Shown here: in pieces, positions 1 through 6,586 of the stretch
How positions within the stretch are numbered: position 1 is the first letter of the stretch
Layout of the letters: each line of letters opens with the position of its first letter
Origin: Promethearchaeota archaeon
GTDB lineage: Archaea; Asgardarchaeota; Lokiarchaeia; Sigynarchaeales; MK-D1
Reading direction: 5' to 3'
Assembly: GCA_016839385.1 (NCBI GenBank)
Contig: JAEOUK010000141.1
Coordinates: 1-9,372, forward strand
DNA length: 9,372 nucleotides
The notes under the pieces: model-generated
Seen by the model: the letters and a program-made list of their open reading frames with translations, nothing else
Told to the model about the DNA's origin: nothing
Database searches by the model: none
Position numbers and translations under genes: made by a program

Positions 1-909
1 GTTGTAGGTCCAGATTTCGAGGAATCCCGCTGGAAGCAGCTGGCAGATATGCCCTCCGCCCGGGCAGGATTGGCAGCAGCAGCCTATGATAACCGTATTT
101 ATGCCATCGCAGGAGAAGGAACGGAAGGCGTGTTGGGTGCAAATGAACGGTATGATCCTGCTACAGATACCTGGGATATTTTAGAACCTAAACCCATTCC
201 CGTTGCATATGTCCATGCGGGGGTCGTTGGTGGGCAAATCTTCATCCCCGGAGGCCGGCTAGAGAATGGGGACATGACGGATGTGCTGGAGATATTCGAT
301 CCGAGAACTGAGACTTGGACCCAAGGCGAGCCAGTACCCGTGAAGGTAAGTGGATATGCCCTGGCGACGTTTGAGGGCAGGATTTACCTGTTTGGGGGGT
401 TTGATGGGGAGAATGTCCTGGATGCGGTTTTTATTTATGACCCAAGGCAGGATGTTTGGAACGAGGGTACGCCTATGCCTACGGCGAGGGCGTATGCGGG
501 GGCAGCGGAGGCGGGGGGGAAGATTTATGTGAGTGGGGGGTGGGATGGGGAGGAGGGGTTGGATGTGAATGAGGTGTATTCACCTGTTATTGAAGATTTG
601 ATTGGAGAACCGTGGCAAATTTCACAAATAATGCCGGATAAGCGTTATAGATTTGGATCTGCATCAATAACAGATATTATTTACATAATTGGAGGTAAAG
701 AAAACAATGATTTTCAAAATTCCTTTAGATTTAATCCTCAAAATCAAAGCTGGGAAGTATTAGAAGAAAAGAGAACTCAAATAAATTATGGGTTAATCCT
801 TCTTGAAACAAAATTGTATGCAATTGGAGGAAAACAAGGTAATCAAATCCAAAATCATCAATATGTCTCTCAAATATTATATTCAACATTATTCCCAATA
901 GTACGATGA
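1..909 (+). CDS. Kelch-repeat beta-propeller protein, 5' partial
   Basis: The frame is open to the left edge, so the true start lies upstream; 302 codons are visible and the stop is TGA at 907-909. The first visible in-frame ATG (49) falls inside a Kelch blade (WKQLADMPSAR) and is unlikely to be the start. About five to six Kelch units can be seen, each with the pattern MP-x-R, a hydrophobic strand, I-Y-x-x-G-G, then YDP-x-x-x-x-W (for example YDPATDTWDIL, FDPRTETWTQG, IYDPRQDVWNEG, FNPQNQSWEVL). Such units form blades of a beta-propeller, usually a protein- or glycan-binding scaffold rather than an enzyme. The last unit lacks the closing W and ends in LYSTLFPIVR, which resembles a short C-terminal tail I recall from secreted Chloroflexota proteins. 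Base composition changes sharply near 580 while the frame stays intact. Any upstream domain or signal peptide is outside the window. The Kelch assignment is firm; the function is unknown. Confidence 0.88.
   Translation, partial: VVGPDFEESRWKQLADMPSARAGLAAAAYDNRIYAIAGEGTEGVLGANERYDPATDTWDILEPKPIPVAYVHAGVVGGQIFIPGGRLENGDMTDVLEIFDPRTETWTQGEPVPVKVSGYALATFEGRIYLFGGFDGENVLDAVFIYDPRQDVWNEGTPMPTARAYAGAAEAGGKIYVSGGWDGEEGLDVNEVYSPVIEDLIGEPWQISQIMPDKRYRFGSASITDIIYIIGGKENNDFQNSFRFNPQNQSWEVLEEKRTQINYGLILLETKLYAIGGKQGNQIQNHQYVSQILYSTLFPIVR
535..558 (+). other. Putative G-quadruplex motif inside the Kelch gene
   Basis: Four G-runs follow closely on the coding strand: six G at 535-540, three at 542-544, four at 547-550 and four at 555-558, with loops of 1, 2 and 4 nt. 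This meets the usual G3+ N1-7 pattern. A run of seven G lies just upstream at 513-519. The runs are glycine (GGG), Trp and Glu codons, so the motif may only reflect glycine-rich Kelch blades with extreme third-base G. Whether it folds in vivo is not known. Confidence 0.5.
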
Positions 910-954
910 AGGTGACATTAAATTCGAATAATACTTTTTGATTATTGTTTTCGA

Positions 955-960
955 TATAAT
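955..960 (+). promoter_or_regulatory. Candidate -10 box for the four-repeat secreted protein
   Basis: A perfect TATAAT lies 58 nt before the ATG at 1019, in the short AT-rich gap after the Kelch stop. No convincing -35 hexamer stands 16-18 nt upstream, because the bases there read TACTTT. In DNA this AT-rich a chance match is plausible, so this is only a candidate. Confidence 0.3.
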
Positions 961-1005
961 TTAATAGTAAATTTAACAAAAATCGGTTGGAAAATCAAAT
1001 AAAAC

Positions 1006-1012
1006 TAAGGAG
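1006..1012 (+). promoter_or_regulatory. Shine-Dalgarno TAAGGAG that decides the start at 1019
   Basis: TAAGGAG is a near-perfect ribosome binding site. Two ATG codons follow back to back at 1016 and 1019. The spacing is 3 nt to the first and 6 nt to the second, so the second (MKKTLRI) is the better start. The choice changes the protein by one residue only. Confidence 0.75.
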
Positions 1013-1018
1013 TTAATG

Positions 1019-2455
1019 ATGAAAAAGACTTTAAGAATATTGATCGTAGTATTTGCATTATCAATATTTCTCATAACGCAAAATGCACTTGCCCAAGGTA
1101 CTTCTACCCAAAATTGGACTTCTGCGATTTTCTATCAGAATACAAGTTCAGAGTCAGGTACCCTAAATATTGATTTTTATGATGGCTCAACTAAAGTTTC
1201 GGGCTCACCGATTGATATGGTTGGGAATGCCTCAGGAAAAATCTTAGTTGGTAGTATTGGTGGATTGGATCCGAGCTTTGCTGGCTCTGCTGTCTTGAGT
1301 TCAGATGTGCCCATTGCTGCAGTATATCTCGAATGGGCTGAGGGAACTGCAGAAAACGAGAATGCCAGGTCAATTTACACAGGTTTTCAATCATCACAAG
1401 CTTCAACAACATTTTATATACCTACCGTTCTCAAGAAAGCCTTCCTGGGTGATTTTAGCACCTTGGTTGGTATACAAAACATTGATAGCAGTGAATCAAC
1501 CAATGTGACTTTGGAATTTTATTCTGCCGGTTCCACAACACCCACATATTCCTATACTCAAGCAATTGAACCACTAGCATCACATATATTTTCTACAAAC
1601 GATATTAGTGATACCGATTTACCTCAAGATTTTAGTGGTTCATTGAAGATTACATCTGATACAACACCTGTTGTTGCCACCGCACGTGAAACTCAGGATG
1701 TAGGTGTTTATGCGTATGCATTCGAAGGAGTATCAACTGGGGGTAGCTCAGTTTATATCCCCACCTCCTTATGTAATTGGTCGAGTGGTGGACGTGTGTT
1801 TACATCATTCTTTGCAATTCAGGCAATAGGAGGGGATGCGAATGGAATTACGATCACACATTATGACCGTGACTCTTCTGCAACATACGTCGATAGCTTA
1901 GGAGATTTGACGGATGGAAGTAAAGCAAGCAGGAATCCTTGTGTTCATGCCTCGGCACCAGATGGGTTTATTGGGTCGACTGTTGTAACTACAACTTCTG
2001 GTAATGTCGTTGCAATCATAAAGGTCAATTCGCAAAATGCCGAAACTAGCAATACAAGAACAGCGTATATTGGGATTCCTTCAAATTCAATATCTACTTA
2101 TGCACTTCCGTTTGTTACATTTAGTAGTGTTGAAACAGAGGGATTTAGATCGTTTATTGCAATTCAAAATATAAGTGGTGGAAATGCGGAGAATATTGTA
2201 GCAACCTATTACAATGCTGATGGATCACTTGCAGCTACACATGTGCTCGCTTCTACTGGAACACCACTTGGCGACAAAGATAAGATCAACACAAATCCAG
2301 TTAGTTCTGGTGCAGTTGATACAAGCGGAAATTTTGATGGGTCAATTATTATCTCCAGCGATGTGGCAATTGCTGTAACAGTAAGAAATCAAATTGCTGC
2401 TGAAGCACCTTATTACCAGTTTGGTGAAGACTACACCGGAATTCCTCTATATTAG
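1019..2455 (+). CDS. Secreted protein with four tandem beta-rich repeats
   Basis: This 478-residue protein has a clear Sec signal peptide: MKKTLR, a hydrophobic core at residues 7-19, and a likely cut after ALA (residue 25). The mature part is Ser/Thr/Asn/Gly-rich and consists of four degenerate repeats of roughly 95-120 residues, at about 30-123, 131-238, 244-352 and 360-478. Each has a strand with a QN-like centre (IFYQN, VGIQN, FAIQA, IAIQN), a strand with an FY/HY/YY aromatic pair, then F-x-GS and I-x-S-x-x-P/V-hydrophobic strands (FAGSAVLSSDVPIAAV, FSGSLKITSDTTPVVA, FDGSIIISSDVAIAV). Repeats 2 to 4 open with a YIPT/ALPF-like strand. The only two Cys (252, 308) lie in repeat 3 and could form a disulfide. 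No catalytic motif, sorting signal or membrane anchor is visible. I do not recognise a named family; a secreted adhesive or surface-layer role is an inference. It has its own ribosome site and terminator, so it is probably monocistronic. Confidence 0.9.
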   Translation: MKKTLRILIVVFALSIFLITQNALAQGTSTQNWTSAIFYQNTSSESGTLNIDFYDGSTKVSGSPIDMVGNASGKILVGSIGGLDPSFAGSAVLSSDVPIAAVYLEWAEGTAENENARSIYTGFQSSQASTTFYIPTVLKKAFLGDFSTLVGIQNIDSSESTNVTLEFYSAGSTTPTYSYTQAIEPLASHIFSTNDISDTDLPQDFSGSLKITSDTTPVVATARETQDVGVYAYAFEGVSTGGSSVYIPTSLCNWSSGGRVFTSFFAIQAIGGDANGITITHYDRDSSATYVDSLGDLTDGSKASRNPCVHASAPDGFIGSTVVTTTSGNVVAIIKVNSQNAETSNTRTAYIGIPSNSISTYALPFVTFSSVETEGFRSFIAIQNISGGNAENIVATYYNADGSLAATHVLASTGTPLGDKDKINTNPVSSGAVDTSGNFDGSIIISSDVAIAVTVRNQIAAEAPYYQFGEDYTGIPLY

Positions 2456-2473
2456 TTATATAACTTAATAAAT

Positions 2474-2513
2474 AAGCAGGGGTGGCTAATTCAAGGCACC
2501 CCTGCTTTATTTT
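2474..2513 (+). terminator. Rho-independent terminator after the repeat protein
   Basis: An 11-bp GC-containing stem, AAGCAGGGGTG (2474-2484) with CACCCCTGCTT (2497-2507), encloses a 12-nt loop and runs into a T-rich tract TTTATTTT (2506-2513). It starts 19 nt after the stop codon. The AT flanks can extend the stem with a one-base bulge, so it might also act weakly in the other direction, but no - strand gene ends here. Confidence 0.88.
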
Positions 2514-2577
2514 AATTATTTCTTTCCATTTACTAAAGTCAATTAATTCGATTATCAGAAAATAATCCGATAGGATT

Positions 2578-2592
2578 TATAATAATTATAAT
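2578..2592 (+). promoter_or_regulatory. Candidate promoter region of the middle operon (two TATAAT boxes)
   Basis: The 224-nt gap between the repeat protein and the lipoprotein contains two exact TATAAT hexamers, at 2578-2583 and 2587-2592, roughly 90-100 nt before the lipoprotein start. No good -35 element is seen at standard spacing. The DNA here is nearly all A/T, so these may be chance matches. A promoter is nevertheless expected in this gap, because a terminator ends the upstream unit. Confidence 0.3.
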
Positions 2593-2679
2593 CTGATAAA
2601 ATTTATATAAATTAAATTAACAAATTGGGTAGATTTGAAGTAATCAGAAAAATTATCAAATATTGGCATCAGGTGACTA

Positions 2680-3141
2680 ATGAAATTTAAAATGGATATA
2701 ATAATTTTTTTGTTATTCTTAATTTTAGTTAGCTGCAGTAATATTGATCAAACACCACAGATTACTCAAGTGATTGACATCCCTACACCAACATTAATAA
2801 CTCCTGATGATGGACTAAGTTCGATTGTAGGGAAAATCGAGGATATCAGACTCATTTGGCCAGAAGGTGATATCTATGTTTATGCCGCTGAATTTTATGG
2901 GAATATTAATGAAGGTAAAGGGACATATGTTTTAGAGACACGATTATTTCCAAAAGCAAGCGTAGATTCTAATGGTTTTTTCCAATTGGTAAATTTAAAA
3001 CCTCAAGCTTATGTATTAGTAGTTGGGCCTACACCTGAGAAATCAAAACCTATCCAGAATAAAAATGGCACGGATGTGTTAATCGTTCAGACGGAAGAGA
3101 ATAACATAGTAAATTTAGATTCAGTACTGATTGGATATTAA
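2680..3141 (+). CDS. Small lipoprotein with a carboxypeptidase-regulatory-like domain
   Basis: This 153-residue protein starts with a lipoprotein signal: MKFKMD, a hydrophobic stretch at 7-17, and the lipobox LVSC with Cys19 as the predicted lipidated residue. A Thr/Pro/Gln-rich linker follows to about residue 45. The rest looks like one beta-sandwich of the carboxypeptidase regulatory-like type: SSIVGKI near 47-53, IYVYAA near 65-70, then VDSNGFFQLVNLKPQAYVLVV (95-115), whose D-x-N-G-x-F and L-x-P-x-x-Y elements are typical of that fold. The ATG at 2680 follows AGGTGA (2671-2676) at 3 nt, which fits the 3' part of an extended Shine-Dalgarno sequence. It stands 30 nt before the methyltransferase gene and in the same frame, separated by TAA. 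A role as an outward-facing surface anchor or binding protein is inferred; no partner is identified. Confidence 0.82.
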   Translation: MKFKMDIIIFLLFLILVSCSNIDQTPQITQVIDIPTPTLITPDDGLSSIVGKIEDIRLIWPEGDIYVYAAEFYGNINEGKGTYVLETRLFPKASVDSNGFFQLVNLKPQAYVLVVGPTPEKSKPIQNKNGTDVLIVQTEENNIVNLDSVLIGY

Positions 3142-3171
3142 TTATCTAATTATATTTCTAATGCCATAAAT

Positions 3172-3885
3172 TTGATTAAGAAGATTTCTTTATTACTTAA
3201 TTTAATACAAATATTTTTTTGGGATCTACAAGTATTTCGAGTGATAGTACGTGTTAATAGTGAGAAATTATCTTACTTGAGTATTTCTGCACTTCTTGAA
3301 CTCTACCAATGCGTAAAAGACATAGAAACCAAAAAATTGGAAGGAATTTTTATTGAAGCTGGTTGTGCTTTAGGGGGATCTGCGCTAGTTATTGCATCAT
3401 CAAAGAGTCCAAGTCGAACTTTTTTAATTTTTGATACTTTTAAAGGGATTCCTCCTCCATCCAGATTAGATGGTAATGATGCTCATAAACGATATGAAGA
3501 TATCATGCAAGGGAAAGCGATTGGAAAAGGTGGGAAGATATACTATGGATACAGGAGTCATCTTATTGATGAAATCAAGGACAGATTTATTGATTTTGGT
3601 TATCCCATTGAAAAAAATTATATATCCTTAATTGAGGGTTACTACAAAGACACAATCATGATAGATCAACCAGTAGCTTTTGCTCATATCGATAGCGACT
3701 GGTATGAATCTGTCTTTAAATGTTTAGGTCAAATTTGGCCAAATTTAATTTCGGGTGGTACGATGATAATCGATGACTACAACAAATGGTCTGGTTGCAA
3801 AAAAGCAGTAGATGATTATTTTGTAGACAAAAGAAATGAGCAAATCATGTTAAAAAAATCCCGTCTACATATTATTAAGAAATAA
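3172..3885 (+). CDS. TylF/MycF-family SAM-dependent O-methyltransferase
   Basis: The 237-residue product has the features of the TylF/MycF (macrocin O-methyltransferase) family, metal-dependent enzymes that transfer a methyl group from SAM to a sugar hydroxyl. Visible elements are IEAGCALGGSA (61-71, SAM-binding loop), FDTFKGIP (87-94), the central HIDSDWYESV (172-181), and GGTMIIDDYNKWSGCKKAV (195-213) with Asp201-Asp202, probable metal and catalytic positions. Length is close to the family norm. The start is uncertain. No ATG fits upstream in frame; TTG at 3172 is the best candidate but has no Shine-Dalgarno sequence, and GTG at 3241 would remove a hydrophobic N-terminus outside the core domain. 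Lying among sulfotransferase, glycosyltransferase and flippase genes, it probably O-methylates a glycan sugar rather than an antibiotic. The family call is strong; the substrate is unknown. Confidence 0.88.
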   Translation: MIKKISLLLNLIQIFFWDLQVFRVIVRVNSEKLSYLSISALLELYQCVKDIETKKLEGIFIEAGCALGGSALVIASSKSPSRTFLIFDTFKGIPPPSRLDGNDAHKRYEDIMQGKAIGKGGKIYYGYRSHLIDEIKDRFIDFGYPIEKNYISLIEGYYKDTIMIDQPVAFAHIDSDWYESVFKCLGQIWPNLISGGTMIIDDYNKWSGCKKAVDDYFVDKRNEQIMLKKSRLHIIKK

Positions 3886-3899
3886 TTATCTAGATTATT

Positions 3900-4844
3900 A
3901 TGGATGAAGTGACAAATATAATCATCTCAGGTACAACAAAAGCTGGCACAACATCTTTATTTAATTATCTAGGTGATCATCCAGATGTTTGTCCCTCAAG
4001 CATAAAAGAAACCGGTTTTTTTCTAGACGATGATTACCCTAATCAATCCAGAACACCTTATACATTTATCGATGGAATTAGTTTTTATAATTTTTATTTT
4101 TCTGGTTGTATGACAAAAAAGTATCGCTTGGAAGCAACTCCTGGTTACTTGTATTCAAATGGCACAGCAGATAGAATCAAATGCTATGTTTCAGATCCCA
4201 AAATTGTATTCATATTAAGAGATCCAATTCAAAGATTAATTTCCACTTTTAAATTTTCTAAACAAACTGAGAAAATTCCAGTATCAATGGGCTTCGATGA
4301 ATTTATAAAATATCAAATTCAAGAACCCAATAATTTAAGAATTCGTTCTCTTAGTACTGGGAAGTATTATAAATATCTCGTACCATATTTTGATCATTTT
4401 TCACCAGATCAAAGGATAGTCATTCTTTATGAAGAATTTATTCACAATCCAATAAATGAAATAAGAAAGATATGTTCATTAACTGGTCTGTCAGCTGGAT
4501 ATTATGAAAATGATTATGAGATGGTTGTTTATAATAGATCGTATTCGATCAAGAATCCAAACTTACATCATTTATATTTACATTTAGGAAAAATATTCTC
4601 TCACCGAAATTTCTTGAAATTTCGGTATTTAACAAAAATGTTAACTAAGATTAAAACTTTCATTGATCCAATGTATCTATTACTAAATGAAAACAAATCA
4701 GCTGATGTGATAAATATGAACTCCGAAACTTATGAGTTACTGATTGAATATTATGAAGGAGATGTGAAAAAACTTAAAGATCTTCTTCAAATCCAGTCTT
4801 TACCCTGGTTGAGAAATGCCATCAAGAATTCCGATTATTTTTAA
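3900..4844 (+). CDS. PAPS-dependent carbohydrate sulfotransferase
   Basis: This 314-residue protein is a sulfotransferase that would move sulfate from PAPS to a hydroxyl or amino group. The 5'-phosphosulfate loop is IIISGTTKAGTTSLFNYL (7-24), with Lys14 the probable catalytic lysine. The 3'-phosphate site is KIVFILRDPIQRLISTF (101-117), with Arg107 and Ser115. LEATPGYLY (77-85) and GKYYKYLVPYFDHF (154-167) resemble bacterial and heparan-sulfate-type sulfotransferases acting on glycans. There is no signal peptide or membrane segment, so it is predicted cytoplasmic. The ATG at 3900 follows the methyltransferase stop by 14 nt with no clear Shine-Dalgarno sequence, which suggests translational coupling. 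The 3' end overlaps the next gene by 29 nt. No PAPS-synthesis genes are in the window. The exact sugar acceptor is unknown. Confidence 0.9.
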   Translation: MDEVTNIIISGTTKAGTTSLFNYLGDHPDVCPSSIKETGFFLDDDYPNQSRTPYTFIDGISFYNFYFSGCMTKKYRLEATPGYLYSNGTADRIKCYVSDPKIVFILRDPIQRLISTFKFSKQTEKIPVSMGFDEFIKYQIQEPNNLRIRSLSTGKYYKYLVPYFDHFSPDQRIVILYEEFIHNPINEIRKICSLTGLSAGYYENDYEMVVYNRSYSIKNPNLHHLYLHLGKIFSHRNFLKFRYLTKMLTKIKTFIDPMYLLLNENKSADVINMNSETYELLIEYYEGDVKKLKDLLQIQSLPWLRNAIKNSDYF

Positions 4845-5409
4845 TAGTTATACAAAGAAAAGATTGAAATTAATTTCTAGTTATTCTATCGGAAATTATG
4901 GTTTAGACATTGGTTATGCGATTAACCCCAATCCATACTTATCCTTCCAGGAACTTGTCGGTTTTGACAAACGTGAACCACTCAGTTCTACACAAAATTA
5001 TCATAAGAAATACATTGGTGATGTTAAATATTTGTTGAATATTATTGGGAAAAGAGAATTTGATACAATAATTTGTGGGGAACTGATTGAGCATTTAGAA
5101 GAACCATATGAATTTCTGCGAGATGTTCGACAATTGTTATCAGAGAATGGAATATTAATCATAAGTACACCCAATCCCTTAGGTTTTCCTGTATTACTCC
5201 TGGAATATTTTATGAGCAAGAAATATTTTTTTGAAGTGGGTCATAAATATTATTTTCTTCCTCGATGGTTATCTCATATGTTATTTGAAACCGGTTATGA
5301 ATTAAAAAAAATAATTCCAGTAGGATTATGGTTTCCTTGTTTTGTTATTCCAGTACCATTTTATATGCTAAGTTATCAATTGATATATCTAGCGAGTAGA
5401 AGAAATTAA
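4816..5409 (+). CDS. Class I SAM-dependent methyltransferase, short
   Basis: The 197-residue product has a Rossmann-type methyltransferase core: motif I YGLDIGYAINPNPYL (28-42), an acidic strand end LVGFD (47-51), FDTIICGELIEHLEEP (82-97) and the post-motif strand NGILIISTPNP (111-121). The E-L-I-E-H-L signature is typical of Methyltransf_11/23-like enzymes. The usual G-C-G of motif I is replaced by GYA followed by NPNPYL; I recall similar NPNPYL variants in polysaccharide-locus methyltransferases. Residues 170-193 are strongly hydrophobic and may contact the membrane. The ATG at 4816 lies inside the sulfotransferase end (29-nt overlap), consistent with coupled translation; it leaves 27 residues before motif I, a normal length. 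It is probably the last gene of the operon. A sugar or lipid-linked glycan acceptor is inferred from context. Confidence 0.82.
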   Translation: MPSRIPIIFNSYTKKRLKLISSYSIGNYGLDIGYAINPNPYLSFQELVGFDKREPLSSTQNYHKKYIGDVKYLLNIIGKREFDTIICGELIEHLEEPYEFLRDVRQLLSENGILIISTPNPLGFPVLLLEYFMSKKYFFEVGHKYYFLPRWLSHMLFETGYELKKIIPVGLWFPCFVIPVPFYMLSYQLIYLASRRN

Positions 5410-5425
5410 GGCTGACTTCTTTAAA

Positions 5426-6586
5426 TTAATAATCTAAATACAGTTCTGAATATTTTTTTGCAGCATTTTTAATAGAATAGTGGTTAATGGTTTCTTGTCC
5501 ATTTAATATGAATTGCTTCCTTAATTTTGGATTATTTAGTAAAAGAATTATTGATTGTGCTAATTCTTTTGGTGAATCTGGAGGAAACAATAATCCATTC
5601 CGATAATGATTTATTAAATCACAAGATCCTGGGATATTGGTAGCGATTATCGGGGTTCCTGATGCCATACTTTCGAGTAAAACGGTAGGTAATCCTTCCC
5701 ATAATGATGAGGATACAAAAATATCCATAATTTTGTACAATTCCCTTATGTCTGATCTTGGACCAAGAAATTGTATATAATTAGTGATTCCTAAGTTATC
5801 CGCTTCAATTTTTAACTGATCTCGATATTCTCCGTCACCCACAATTACGAAATAGGCGTCATATTGTTCTTGAATAATTAACTTGATTGCTTTTAAGAAT
5901 GTACTATATCCTTTTTGCAAAGTTAATCTTCCTATAGAGCCTATGATTGGTTTATCGAGAGGTAATGCCAAATCTATTTTTTTTGTTTTCTTTTCAATTG
6001 TGAAATTACTGAACCTTGATAAATCTATACTATTATTTATCTGAATTGATTTCCTCCTAAGAAAATTAGATAATGGTCGAGAGCTTAACCTTTTTGTAAT
6101 ATTTTTTGAAACACCTATCTCAATTTTAAACAATAACGGATAAATAATATTCGAGAATAATAACCTCCTCAGAGGCTTATCCCTCCATTCCAAATCTTCA
6201 TGGACAGTACGAGCTAATAAGCCTAGATTCCTACTAGCAAGAAGAATGGCTGCTACATCACAAAATTGACCATGGCTATGAATAATATCTGGTTTAAATT
6301 CAATCATTTTGTCTTTTAATTGAAAAACACTATTGATAAAACTATTATATGGATGAATAGGATTCCAATCGCATCCACATAAAGTTCGAATATTCAAATC
6401 CTCCAATTCTTTCTGCCAAGATTGTTCGAAGATTGAACCATAGCTCCATAATCCAAATATTGAAATATCGAAAATATTCTGATTGAATTCTTTACATAAA
6501 GATATGACGAATTGTTCTATCCCTCCCAATGGACTTTCAACACCAAATCCACTAATAATTTTTACTAATTTAATCCTAGGATTCAT
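5426..6586 (-). CDS. GT4-family glycosyltransferase
   Basis: This 386-residue protein has a full GT-B fold of the retaining GT4 family, enzymes that add a sugar from a nucleotide-sugar donor to a growing glycan. The N-terminal half shows GGIEQFVISL (21-30) and PDIIHSHG (99-106). The C-terminal half shows IGSIGRLTLQKGYSTFLKAI (215-234, with Arg220 and Lys225 for donor phosphates), VGDGEYRDQL (249-258), FLGPRSDIRELY (273-284) and the E-x7-E motif EGLPTVLLE (Glu297, Glu305). Length is normal. There is no signal peptide; the enzyme is presumably cytoplasmic at the inner membrane face. Its ATG overlaps the TGA of the pyruvyl transferase gene by 4 nt (ATGA), so translation is probably coupled. It ends 16 nt from the convergent methyltransferase gene. 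Donor and linkage cannot be told from sequence. Confidence 0.93.
   Translation of the reverse strand: MNPRIKLVKIISGFGVESPLGGIEQFVISLCKEFNQNIFDISIFGLWSYGSIFEQSWQKELEDLNIRTLCGCDWNPIHPYNSFINSVFQLKDKMIEFKPDIIHSHGQFCDVAAILLASRNLGLLARTVHEDLEWRDKPLRRLLFSNIIYPLLFKIEIGVSKNITKRLSSRPLSNFLRRKSIQINNSIDLSRFSNFTIEKKTKKIDLALPLDKPIIGSIGRLTLQKGYSTFLKAIKLIIQEQYDAYFVIVGDGEYRDQLKIEADNLGITNYIQFLGPRSDIRELYKIMDIFVSSSLWEGLPTVLLESMASGTPIIATNIPGSCDLINHYRNGLLFPPDSPKELAQSIILLLNNPKLRKQFILNGQETINHYSIKNAAKKYSELYLDY

Noticed and set aside
350..532. A 60-codon + strand frame rich in Arg and Met inside the Kelch gene
   Set aside because: It is an out-of-frame product of the G-rich Kelch coding sequence, with a composition typical of frame-shifted GC-rich DNA.
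927..946. AATAAT/ATTATT hairpin with a T-rich loop after the Kelch stop
   Set aside because: The stem is six A-T pairs only, with no U-tract directly after it, so it is too weak to call a terminator.
731..979. An 82-codon open frame on the - strand over the end of the Kelch gene
   Set aside because: It mirrors the AT-rich coding sequence of the Kelch C-terminus, has a low-complexity Leu/Phe/Asn/Ile composition and no ribosome site; it is a shadow frame.
5398..5420. AGAAG/CTTCT hairpin as a terminator between the convergent genes
   Set aside because: A five-pair stem with a 13-nt loop and no strong T-tract is not enough support.
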